Shown: positions 1 to 5,372, counted from the stretch's first letter. The stretch is 12,849 bases of DNA from Candidatus Peribacteria bacterium (GCA_903854455.1 CAINWJ010000088.1:1-12849); one strand, 5' to 3'. Made by a program: numbers and translations. Notes: a model not told the origin generated them from the sequence alone.

Positions 1-161
1 ATCTCTCATTGCAGAACATCGCTACACTCCTCAACCATATCTACGGCTTCTACAAGTCCAAGCAGACACCGGATGCCTGTCCGCAACTCGCGACGATGAT
101 CGAGCAGCTGTGGGAAATGAAGCAACGGATCGAGGTTCACGCCGACGTATTCAAATTCTAA
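1..161 (+). CDS. C-terminal end of an unknown protein (5' end outside the window)
   Basis: An open frame enters from the left edge (first full codon at position 3) and ends with TAA at 159-161, giving 52 residues that start LSLQNIATLLNHIYGF and end HADVFKF. The composition is that of a soluble helical tail, with aromatic and charged residues mixed and no low complexity. The next gene on the same strand starts 19 bp later, which fits a short operon. I do not recognise a family. The call rests on the open frame, the coding-like composition and the close downstream gene. An antisense frame over 6-221 was considered and rejected. Confidence 0.5.
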   Translation, partial: LSLQNIATLLNHIYGFYKSKQTPDACPQLATMIEQLWEMKQRIEVHADVFKF

Positions 162-180
162 TCCTTTTACCAACACACAC

Positions 181-528
181 ATGGGTGCCACTCCGGGAAA
201 AGTACAGAAGATTGAAATCAATGCCGAGAAGCTAAATAATCGCCTTCAGAAGGATTTTCCGATCCCAAGCGGAGAGAGGGAATATGACAATGCTCCTGGA
301 AGCATTCTCGATGACCTCAAGAGCACACTGGAGGCAGCAAAGAAAGGACCGGCTGAATCAATTGCCGCTGTCGTTAAACTATTGAAGGGGAAAGTGAAAG
401 ATATTGAAAAGTTTGGTAGAGATAATCTGAAAACGATAGAAGCTCCAGGGCTTCCTCGCGATACCTATCTTGCCAAGCACGATAACGTCAACCGGCGCCT
501 GGAATTAGCGCAGATTCTTGCTGCCTGA
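181..528 (+). CDS. Hypothetical protein, 115 aa
   Basis: This is a small, charged, probably soluble protein starting at ATG 181 and ending with TGA. It has no signal peptide or membrane segment. The middle (about residues 42-82) is rich in Lys, Glu, Ala and Leu and looks helical (DDLKSTLEAAKKG, then AAVVKLLKGKVKDIEKFG). No family is recognised. It lies 19 bp after the preceding partial gene, so the two may be co-transcribed. No Shine-Dalgarno sequence precedes the ATG. Its last 41 bp overlap the 3' end of miaA on the opposite strand, so the two C-termini share DNA (488-528). The gene is probable but not certain; the overlap is the main reason for caution. Confidence 0.55.
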   Translation: MGATPGKVQKIEINAEKLNNRLQKDFPIPSGEREYDNAPGSILDDLKSTLEAAKKGPAESIAAVVKLLKGKVKDIEKFGRDNLKTIEAPGLPRDTYLAKHDNVNRRLELAQILAA

Positions 529-1498
529 TCCAAAAAACTCGCGGATCCCGCCTCCACCACGTCATGTGCCGCTTGGCATACGCACGGGTTTTCTTCGCAA
601 TGATCTTCAATAGATCATCAGACATTCCTTGGTTTCTTTGGTTTCTTTGGTTTCCCATATTTCTTTCACATCCCAAATACTCTGCAATCTCCCTATACCC
701 AATGCTCCTCATCCCCGGATCCTCCTGCGTATATCCACGATCCAACAGACCCTGAACTTCATCAATCCATCCGGATTCGATCATCTCCTTTGTCCTGCGA
801 TTGATGCGATCGTTCAATTCCTCACGCGGAACATCCATCCCGAACATCAGGAGATCATACAATGACTTCTTGGCATTCTTCTGGGCTGACTTCGGCTTAC
901 CGGTCTGCTCGTAGATTTCCAATGCACGGAGAACGTAGACCTTGTTTTCCCGAGGAATGGATGATGCGGACAGCGGATCGATCTCCATCAAACGGCGATG
1001 CAAGGTCACACCCTGATCTATGTCATATTCGCTGCTCAATCGTTTCCGGAGAACCGGTTCGGTCGGGAGTGGCAGAAGTCCGTCGACGATCGACGAAACG
1101 TACAACATCGATCCACCCACCATCACCGGAACATTGCCCCGCGCGATGATTTGATCAATCAACGATCCAGCCTTCTCCTGGAACCACGCGATGGAACACG
1201 GCTCGTGGGGATCAAGAATGGATAAGAGATGATGCGGAACACCCTGCATGTCCTTCTCCGTAATCTTCGCTGTTCCGATGTCCATGAACTGATAGAACTG
1301 CCGCGAATCCGCGTTGATGATCTCCGCAGTTCGTCCGCAGTGATCGCACAGATCCTGAACCAATTGAATGGAAAACGCCGTCTTGCCGCTCGCCGTCGGT
1401 CCGATCACGGCGATGAGAGGGCGACTCGGAGACCCACTCAGAAAATCCTCTGCGATTTGCACAGGATTTTTCGCCTCTGGATGCGAAGAAGTAAGCAT
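488..1498 (-). CDS. miaA: tRNA dimethylallyltransferase MiaA (tRNA isopentenyltransferase)
   Basis: MiaA transfers the dimethylallyl group of DMAPP to N6 of A37 in tRNAs reading UNN codons. The 336-aa protein shows the family landmarks: P-loop GPTASGKT (about residues 33-40), NADSRQFY (about 62-69), DIGTAK, PHHLLSILDP, a GGSMLY segment where GGTGLY is usual, LRALEIYEQTGKP, and the C-terminal KKTRAYAKRHMTWWRRD tRNA-binding helix. I chose ATG at 1498. An upstream in-frame TTG at 1534 would add 12 residues of unlikely sequence (MLLDCTKNSLLI). Between YREIAEYL and the KKTRAYAKR helix there are about 12 residues more than in E. coli MiaA, centred on GNQRNQRNQG and encoded by a 9-bp tandem repeat. 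The gene is convergent with and overlaps the 115-aa unknown gene, and is divergent from clpP. Confidence 0.95.
   Translation of the reverse strand: MLTSSHPEAKNPVQIAEDFLSGSPSRPLIAVIGPTASGKTAFSIQLVQDLCDHCGRTAEIINADSRQFYQFMDIGTAKITEKDMQGVPHHLLSILDPHEPCSIAWFQEKAGSLIDQIIARGNVPVMVGGSMLYVSSIVDGLLPLPTEPVLRKRLSSEYDIDQGVTLHRRLMEIDPLSASSIPRENKVYVLRALEIYEQTGKPKSAQKNAKKSLYDLLMFGMDVPREELNDRINRRTKEMIESGWIDEVQGLLDRGYTQEDPGMRSIGYREIAEYLGCERNMGNQRNQRNQGMSDDLLKIIAKKTRAYAKRHMTWWRRDPRVFWIRQQESALIPGAG
627..655 (-). repeat. 9-bp tandem tract inside miaA (one-armed copy of the dispersed repeat)
   Basis: On the plus strand three near-identical 9-mers (CCTTGGTTT, CTTTGGTTT, CTTTGGTTT) run in tandem, with looser 9-mers after them up to about 670. 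On the miaA strand they read AAACCAAAG-type units and encode NQR NQR NQ. The unit resembles the right arm (CCTTTGGTT, CTTTTGGTT) of the intergenic element at 2301-2406. Because the period is a multiple of three, unit number can change without shifting the frame. Confidence 0.7.
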
Positions 1499-1550
1499 GA
1501 TAAGTAAACTATTCTTAGTACAATCCAACAACAATCATACACAATGAACA

Positions 1551-1580
1551 CTGACCACTTTCCTGCAAATACGATATACT
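1551..1580 (+). promoter_or_regulatory. Possible sigma70-type promoter of clpP
   Basis: A -35-like CTGACC at 1551-1556 and a -10-like TATACT at 1575-1580 are separated by 18 bp, upstream of clpP in the AT-rich miaA/clpP divergent region. This would give a leader of about 50 nt, which holds the heptad tract at 1601-1635. The call is from sequence match only. Confidence 0.4.
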
Positions 1581-1600
1581 GTCCATATAAAAGAAATATA

Positions 1601-1635
1601 ATTTTCAATTTTCCATTATCAATTTTCAATTTTCC
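1601..1635 (+). repeat. Heptad-period tract directly upstream of the clpP start
   Basis: Five consecutive 7-mers fill the clpP leader: ATTTTCA, ATTTTCC, ATTATCA, ATTTTCA, ATTTTCC. The tract ends 2 bp before the clpP ATG and leaves no room for a Shine-Dalgarno sequence. Its 7-bp period is shared with tracts at 5024-5065, 5850-5884, 10946-10987 and inside lepA. Confidence 0.7.
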
Positions 1636-1637
1636 TT

Positions 1638-2291
1638 ATGCATCCTTCCATTCAGTCGATCGCTCAGGGCATCTCCCGCGGTCATATCACGCCACAGAAC
1701 AACGTCCTCATTCCCACCGTCATCGAGAAAACGCCGATGGGAGAGCGCGCATACGACATCTACTCACGGCTGCTCGAGGAGCGGATCGTCTTCCTGGGTA
1801 CGCCCATCAATGATGCGGTAGCCAATACCGTCATCGCCCAGCTCCTATTTCTGGAGAAGCAGGATCCGAAGAAGGACATCATCTTCTACGTCAATTCCCC
1901 GGGCGGACAGGTCAGCTCGACGCTTGCCATGTACGACACAATGCAGCTCATCCAGCCGGATGTTTCCACCGTCTGTCTCGGCATGGCTGCCTCGGGTGGC
2001 GCCATCATCCTCATGGGTGGAGCCAAAGGAAAGCGCTTCGCACTCCCCCACTCCGAGATCATGATCCACCAGCCGCTCGGCGGCACGGAGGGTCAGGCAA
2101 CCGACATCGCCATTCACGCCGATCACATCATCAAGACCAAGGACATGCTGAATGAAATGATCGCCAAGCACTCCGGTCAGAAGCTCGCGAAAGTGAAGAT
2201 CGACACCGAGCGTGACAAGTTCCTGACAGCGGAAGAGTCATTGGCGTACGGGTTGATTGATAAGATTATCGTCAAGAAGAATTCGCTGTAA
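1638..2291 (+). CDS. clpP: ATP-dependent Clp protease proteolytic subunit ClpP
   Basis: ClpP is the cytosolic serine protease that forms a double heptameric barrel and degrades proteins unfolded by ClpX, ClpA or ClpC. The 217-aa protein has the family core: ERAYDIYSRLLEERIVFLG (about 36-54), VNSPGG (85-90, oxyanion region), catalytic Ser119 in GMAASGGA, catalytic His144 in MIHQPLGG, and the acidic residue in DTERDKFLTAEE (Asp193 or Asp189) followed by AYGLID. The usual Met in AASMGA is Gly here. The N-terminus is about 20 residues longer than the mature E. coli protein and could be a propeptide. ATG 1638 is the only start that keeps the conserved LIPTVIE segment. No Shine-Dalgarno sequence is seen. 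No Clp ATPase gene is adjacent. Confidence 0.97.
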   Translation: MHPSIQSIAQGISRGHITPQNNVLIPTVIEKTPMGERAYDIYSRLLEERIVFLGTPINDAVANTVIAQLLFLEKQDPKKDIIFYVNSPGGQVSSTLAMYDTMQLIQPDVSTVCLGMAASGGAIILMGGAKGKRFALPHSEIMIHQPLGGTEGQATDIAIHADHIIKTKDMLNEMIAKHSGQKLAKVKIDTERDKFLTAEESLAYGLIDKIIVKKNSL

Positions 2292-2300
2292 TAATAAAAG

Positions 2301-2406
2301 AATCAGAAGAAACAGAGGAACCAGAAGAACCAGAAGAGGCTTGAAAGCAATAATCCTCTGGTTCCTTTGGTTCTTCTTACTCTTTTGGTTCTTCCGGTTC
2401 ATCCGG
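2301..2406. repeat. Long palindromic element built of 9-bp units, between clpP and the DoxX operon
   Basis: The left arm has four 9-mers (AATCAGAAG, AAACAGAGG, AACCAGAAG, AACCAGAAG; 2301-2336) plus AGG. A 15-nt spacer follows (2340-2354), then the right arm with five 9-mers (CCTCTGGTT, CCTTTGGTT, CTTCTTACT, CTTTTGGTT, CTTCCGGTT; 2355-2399). The arms are largely complementary, so transcripts from either side can form a long hairpin. The element starts 9 bp after clpP ends and runs into the 3' end of the facing DoxX-like gene, encoding its EPEEPKE tail. It may act as a two-way terminator; there is no clear U-tract. A copy of the same layout lies inside tgt. Confidence 0.8.
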
Positions 2407-2790
2407 CGCCGTCTTCAACGCAATCACGAATGCCAGTAGCCAGACAAAAGCAGGATAGGAAGCCGTAAGCATGTCGGGGAGCGGCAGACCGGTCATGACC
2501 GTCTTCAGAACCAATCCGAATGGAACAGATGCCAGAGCTAATCCTCCTGTCCATGCAGCCAGTACCAAGTACCGCCCGACGATGAGGAAGACGCCACCGA
2601 AGATCAGGAGTGCCGGCAGGAGAAATGCCCACACCGTTCCGAGGAAACTGATGGCACCGAGACCGTCCGTGACCAGTGCGGTGAACGGAGCGAAGTCACG
2701 GTATGCGGCGATGCCGATGCAAACCATCGTCGCACCCAGTGCGAAACGGAGAGTGAAGTTGCCGGCGCGGACAGCGGAGACGGAAGCCAT
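2377..2790 (-). CDS. DoxX-like four-helix membrane protein (second of a tandem pair)
   Basis: The 137-aa integral membrane protein has four predicted helices at about residues 16-30, 46-70, 74-97 and 110-126. The motif PALLIFGGVFLIVGRY matches PALMIAGGILFAMKLF in its upstream neighbour, so the two look like tandem paralogues of the DoxX/DoxD-like superfamily. The molecular role of such small members is not settled. I chose ATG at 2790 because it starts 4 bp after the stop of the upstream gene, suggesting translational coupling. A longer frame from 2934 would overlap that gene by about 140 bp and adds a Cys/Ser-rich stretch with no membrane logic. The acidic C-terminal tail DEPEEPKE is encoded by the palindromic repeat at 2301-2406 and was probably gained from it. 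Confidence 0.7.
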   Translation of the reverse strand: MASVSAVRAGNFTLRFALGATMVCIGIAAYRDFAPFTALVTDGLGAISFLGTVWAFLLPALLIFGGVFLIVGRYLVLAAWTGGLALASVPFGLVLKTVMTGLPLPDMLTASYPAFVWLLAFVIALKTAPDEPEEPKE

Positions 2791-2794
2791 GAAT

Positions 2795-3283
2795 TTAGTG
2801 AGTAGAGTGGGAAGAGCAGCAGGAAGAAGCTGAAGAGGAGGCACATCCACCGGAGCACTTGGACATTTTCTTGATGACGAAGAACAGGATGAGAAGCACT
2901 GATGCACTCTGAATCGAGCCGCCCAGCATACCAACTATTCTCTGATCAGTGTTCACGAGAATACCGAGACCAGCCCAACTAATGATGCCGCTCAATGCCA
3001 CGAGAATACACACCTTGCTTATCGGGCAAAATAACTTCATAGCAAAAAGGATGCCTCCAGCTATCATTAGTGCAGGTACAACGTATGCAAAAGCTGCCAC
3101 AACACCTGCTAATGCTGGAAATGCTACGAAAGGCTCCTGTGCATATTGAACAAAATTACTGAGTGTGCGGAAATGGTTGACGCCATACCCAAGAAGAACC
3201 ATGCCAAAAGCAATACGCGGAAACCACACGGCGTAACGGGACGGACACATCCGTGGAACGGAAGAAGTAGAGCAGCAACTCAT
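2795..3283 (-). CDS. DoxX-like four-helix membrane protein with Cys/Ser-rich tails (first of a tandem pair)
   Basis: The 162-aa protein has four predicted membrane helices at about residues 18-35, 53-84, 91-110 and 119-137. The spacing and the AYVVPALMIAGGILF segment fit DoxX-like proteins. Both tails are unusual. The N-terminus is MSCCSTSSVPRMC. The C-terminus after the last helix contains CSGGC, then CC, and ends SHSTH, giving seven Cys outside the helices (3, 4, 13, 143, 147, 155, 156). These could bind metal or form disulfides; this is inference. The start is ATG 3283, without a Shine-Dalgarno sequence; a pyrimidine-rich stretch precedes it. The gene is followed after 4 bp by its paralogue and has a good promoter match upstream. 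Confidence 0.7.
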   Translation of the reverse strand: MSCCSTSSVPRMCPSRYAVWFPRIAFGMVLLGYGVNHFRTLSNFVQYAQEPFVAFPALAGVVAAFAYVVPALMIAGGILFAMKLFCPISKVCILVALSGIISWAGLGILVNTDQRIVGMLGGSIQSASVLLILFFVIKKMSKCSGGCASSSASSCCSSHSTH

Positions 3284-3326
3284 AGGAAGAGGTGGGAAAG
3301 GAGGCGAATTATTGCACGAAGTAATA

Positions 3327-3356
3327 GTTATTGAGACTTATTTTTGATTTTGTCAA
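3327..3356 (-). promoter_or_regulatory. Likely sigma70-type promoter of the DoxX-like operon
   Basis: On the minus strand a perfect -35 TTGACA (3351-3356) is followed after 18 bp by AATAAC (3327-3332, four of six consensus bases) in an A/T-rich spacer. It would give a leader of roughly 35-40 nt before ATG 3283. Confidence 0.5.
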
Positions 3357-3395
3357 TTTGAATCTCGCAACCACGATTCGGGATATCACAGACTG

Positions 3396-3412
3396 CCCGC
3401 ATAATCAGCGGG
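3396..3412 (+). promoter_or_regulatory. Hairpin abutting the tgt start, with a -10-like hexamer in its loop
   Basis: CCCGC (3396-3400) and GCGGG (3408-3412) form a perfect 5-bp inverted repeat around the 7-nt loop ATAATCA, and the tgt ATG follows at once. CATAAT at 3400-3405 matches five of six -10 bases, so the mRNA could start at or next to the ATG. The palindrome could be an operator over the -10 or, if transcribed from further upstream, a stem that hinders initiation. No clear -35 is seen. Confidence 0.35.
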
Positions 3413-4564
3413 ATGTTTGAGCTACACCGAACAACAAAGAGCGGCCGAAGTGGAATCATCATGACAAAGCATGGTCCAATCCCCACCCCTGTCTTCATGC
3501 CCGTTGCCACAGCAGGAGCCATGAAGGGCATTTCACTCGAGGATCTGGAGGCGATGGGTGCCGACATGCTCCTCAGCAATACGTACCACCTGCACTCTTC
3601 ACCAGGAGAATCGATTATCAAAAAGTCTGGAGGTCTGCATGAGTTCATCGGATGGAAGAAACCGATCCTCACCGATTCCGGCGGATTTCAGGTCTTCTCG
3701 CTCAAGGGGATCCGGAAGATCGCCGATGATGGTGTGACGTTCCAGGATCATCGCAGCGGTCAGAAGCGGTTCATCGGTCCGAAGGAAGCCATGAAGATCC
3801 AGCATGCGCTGGGATCGGACATCATCATGTGCTTCGACGAATGCCCTCCCTCCACGGCACCCAGGATCGATCAGATGAAAGCGGTGGACAGGACGTTGGC
3901 ATGGGCAAAAGTTTGCAAGAAGGAACATGTACGAATGAACCAGAAGAATGAGAGGAACCAGAAGAACCAGAAGAACCAGAAGAAATTGATCTCCTCTGGT
4001 TCCTCTGCTTCTTCTCTCTCCTCTGGTTCCTCCCTCTTCGCCATCATCCAGGGTGGTCTGGAGCGTGATCTCCGGATCAAATGTGCGGAAGAATTGATCG
4101 CGATCGGCTTCGATGGGTATGCCATCGGTGGACTGGCAGTCGGTGAATCAGAGAAGGAAATGTACGGCGTCCTGGATACGGTCTGCCCTCTCCTGCCCTC
4201 CGATAAACCGCGCTACCTGATGGGAGTCGGTGAACGACATCAGATGAAAGCCGCCATCGCGAAAGGAATCGATATGTTCGACTGCGTGTCTCCCATGCGC
4301 GAAGCCCGTCATGGCAACATCTGGCTCACCGATGGTACGAAGCTCCGCATCCGACGATCGGAATATATCTCGAACTTTTCTCCCATCGATCCCAAGTCCC
4401 CGGCCCCAACGAGCAGATCTCATTCACTCAGTTACCTCCACCACCTCCTGCGCATCGGTGAACGATACGGCGAAACCCTTGCATGCCTGCAGAATATGGC
4501 GGTGACATTGGAGACGATCAGAGTGATCCGGAAGAAAATCGCAGTAGAAAAAGCCAAACATTAA
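3413..4564 (+). CDS. tgt: tRNA-guanine transglycosylase (Tgt), zinc site lost, with repeat-encoded insert
   Basis: Tgt exchanges guanine 34 of GUN-anticodon tRNAs for preQ1 (bacterial type). In this 383-aa protein the active site is intact: Asp88 in LTDSGGFQVFSL, Asp142 and Cys144 in MCFDECPP, Gln213 in IIQGG, GGLAVGE (239-245), and nucleophile Asp290 in DMFDCVSP. Cys144 and Val243 match the preQ1-using enzymes. Two features are odd. First, the segment aligning without gaps to the Zn loop of E. coli Tgt (DPECDCYTC...YLHHL...NTIH) reads DPKSPAPTS...YLHHL...ACLQ. All four zinc ligands are therefore replaced (Ser329, Ala331, Ser334, Gln360). Second, residues 176-207 are a low-complexity insert (NQK repeats, then Ser/Gly) encoded by the palindromic 9-bp repeat. 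No queuosine synthesis genes are nearby. Confidence 0.93.
   Translation: MFELHRTTKSGRSGIIMTKHGPIPTPVFMPVATAGAMKGISLEDLEAMGADMLLSNTYHLHSSPGESIIKKSGGLHEFIGWKKPILTDSGGFQVFSLKGIRKIADDGVTFQDHRSGQKRFIGPKEAMKIQHALGSDIIMCFDECPPSTAPRIDQMKAVDRTLAWAKVCKKEHVRMNQKNERNQKNQKNQKKLISSGSSASSLSSGSSLFAIIQGGLERDLRIKCAEELIAIGFDGYAIGGLAVGESEKEMYGVLDTVCPLLPSDKPRYLMGVGERHQMKAAIAKGIDMFDCVSPMREARHGNIWLTDGTKLRIRRSEYISNFSPIDPKSPAPTSRSHSLSYLHHLLRIGERYGETLACLQNMAVTLETIRVIRKKIAVEKAKH
3938..4035. repeat. Palindromic 9-bp-unit element inside tgt (in-frame copy)
   Basis: The left arm has five 9-mers (AACCAGAAG, AATGAGAGG, then AACCAGAAG three times; 3938-3982). A short spacer follows, then a right arm of about five 9-mers from about 3993 (CCTCTGGTT, CCTCTGCTT, CTTCTCTCT, CCTCTGGTT, CCTCCCTCT). 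It matches the intergenic element at 2301-2406 in order, including an AGG-ending second left unit and a degenerate third right unit, so the two look homologous. It is read through in frame, giving the NQK repeats and the Ser/Gly stretch of Tgt. Confidence 0.8.
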
Positions 4565-4588
4565 ATTACTTCATTATTTCTGAGGGGA

Positions 4589-4604
4589 GCAGGTGTCTAC
4601 CTGC
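4589..4604. repeat. Short hairpin of the GGGAGCRGG family, after tgt
   Basis: GCAGGT and ACCTGC form a 6-bp stem around GTCT, starting 25 bp after the tgt stop. The left flank GGGAGCAGG resembles the hairpin repeats at 4647-4701 (inverted) and 9621-9641. It may help end transcription, but no U-tract follows. Confidence 0.5.
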
Positions 4605-4646
4605 GGCACAGCGAATGGGACGTGAATGATGCCTTCTCGATTATCC

Positions 4647-4701
4647 GCGGGTACCCTCCTTTGCCCTGATGGGCTTCGGAAGGGCAGGGATACCCGCTCC
4701 C
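4647..4701. repeat. Strong two-stage hairpin in the convergent gap after tgt
   Basis: Outer arms GCGGGTA (4647-4653) and TACCCGC (4691-4697) and inner arms TGCCCT (4662-4667) and AGGGCA (4681-4686) nest around a 13-nt loop. CCCGCTCCC at 4693-4701 is the inverted GGGAGCGGG motif found at 9621-9629. It lies between the 3' ends of tgt and the 97-aa gene, where a two-way terminator would be expected. The rest of 4565-4706 holds nothing else I can identify. Confidence 0.6.
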
Positions 4702-4706
4702 AAGTA

Positions 4707-5000
4707 CTACTTTGGAGAAAAGTCTTCAGAATCAGGCACTCGATGTCGACGACGAATCCACCACTTCCGGATCATCGGCAATGACTGAACCGACAGCACA
4801 AATCCAATCGTCGGGATAAGCGCACTCAGGTACGGCTGTGATGATCCAATGGAAAGCAGAGCAATCCATGCCACAACGTACGTCATGACAGCGATCGTCG
4901 CCTTTCTAAAAAAGCTCACCTCCCACGCCTTCTCCGCCTCCACGCGTGCATTGCGTTCCTCTATTAACCGGATACGCCGCTCAAGTTCATTGGTGTCCAC
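4707..5000 (-). CDS. Small two-helix membrane protein, 97 aa
   Basis: Residues 1-25 are highly charged and probably a coiled coil (DTNELERRIRLIEERNARVE). KAWEVSFFRKA follows, then two membrane helices at about 33-52 and 57-73 (the second includes IPTIGFVLSVQSLP), and a basic tail with RRR. The start is GTG at 5000, the first in-frame start matching the coiled coil. The pattern of charged coil, KAWE, an aromatic, RK, then two helices with PTIGFVLS looks like a small conserved family I have seen in CPR proteomes. That is from memory, and I know of no assigned function. It follows rplU by 57 bp on the same strand, so read-through is possible. The gap holds a heptad-period tract. Orientation is probably both termini in the cytoplasm, given the basic tail. 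Confidence 0.7.
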   Translation of the reverse strand: MDTNELERRIRLIEERNARVEAEKAWEVSFFRKATIAVMTYVVAWIALLSIGSSQPYLSALIPTIGFVLSVQSLPMIRKWWIRRRHRVPDSEDFSPK

Positions 5001-5023
5001 GCCGAAAAGAGTAGCACAAATCG

Positions 5024-5065
5024 TATTGCTAACTGTTAATTGTTAACTGCTCATAGTTCATTTGC
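5024..5065. repeat. Heptad-period tract overlapping the rplU stop codon
   Basis: Consecutive 7-mers TATTGCT, AACTGTT, AATTGTT, AACTGCT, CATAGTT, CATTTGC run from 5024 to 5065. The last two cover the rplU stop (5058-5060 on the minus strand). It resembles the TAACTGT tract at 10946-10987, which also runs into a stop codon (lepA). Confidence 0.6.
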
Positions 5066-5372
5066 TGATTCCCGTCACTTCTACTTCCGTGAAGAGCTGG
5101 CGGTGACCACGGAGAATCTTGTGGTATCGCTTGCGGCGCTTGAACTTGCGCACAACGATCTTGTCACCCTTGCCGTGCTTGAGAACCTTGAGTGAAACAG
5201 AGGCACCGGTGACGTACGGCTTGCCGACGGACACATCCGTACCATCGGAGAGCAGGAGAACCTTGTCGATCTTGACCGTCTCTCCTTCCTTCACATCAAT
5301 GTGCTGAACCTTGAGTACCTGACCCTTTTCCACGATCTCCTGGAAGCCGGTGATGTCGACAACTGCGAACAT
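5058..5372 (-). CDS. rplU: 50S ribosomal protein L21
   Basis: This is a structural protein of the large subunit that binds 23S rRNA. The 104-aa product has the full L21 pattern: MFAVVDITGFQEIVEKGQVL, GETVKIDKVLLLSDG, GKPYVTGASV, HGKGDKIVVRKFKRRKRYHK, RGHRQLFTEVEVTGI. I chose ATG 5372, which gives the usual length (about 103 aa). A longer frame to 5435 would run into the tRNA-Val gene and adds non-family residues. The gene lies 50 bp downstream of tRNA-Val on the same strand and has its own promoter-like sequence just upstream. The usual partner rpmA (L27) does not follow. Confidence 0.97.
   Translation of the reverse strand: MFAVVDITGFQEIVEKGQVLKVQHIDVKEGETVKIDKVLLLSDGTDVSVGKPYVTGASVSLKVLKHGKGDKIVVRKFKRRKRYHKILRGHRQLFTEVEVTGISK

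Noticed and set aside
6..221. A 71-codon minus-strand frame at the left edge
   Set aside because: It overlaps two plus-strand frames that fit together as neighbours, and its product has no recognisable features.
1499..1534. TTG start for miaA at 1534
   Set aside because: It is a rarer start codon and adds 12 residues with no family match. ATG 1498 leaves a normal distance to the P-loop. It cannot be fully excluded.
2301..2406. CRISPR array
   Set aside because: The units are 9-bp tandem repeats without unique spacers, arranged as two inverted arms; no cas genes are present.
2791..2934. Longer N-terminus for the second DoxX-like protein (start at 2934)
   Set aside because: It would overlap the coding end of the upstream DoxX-like gene out of frame and adds a Ser/Cys/Pro stretch before the first helix. 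The ATG at 2790, 4 bp after the upstream stop, is the natural start.
3938..4035. tgt as a pseudogene broken by an insertion
   Set aside because: The insert keeps the frame, contains no stop, and all catalytic motifs on both sides are intact. The lost zinc ligands are substitutions, not a frameshift.
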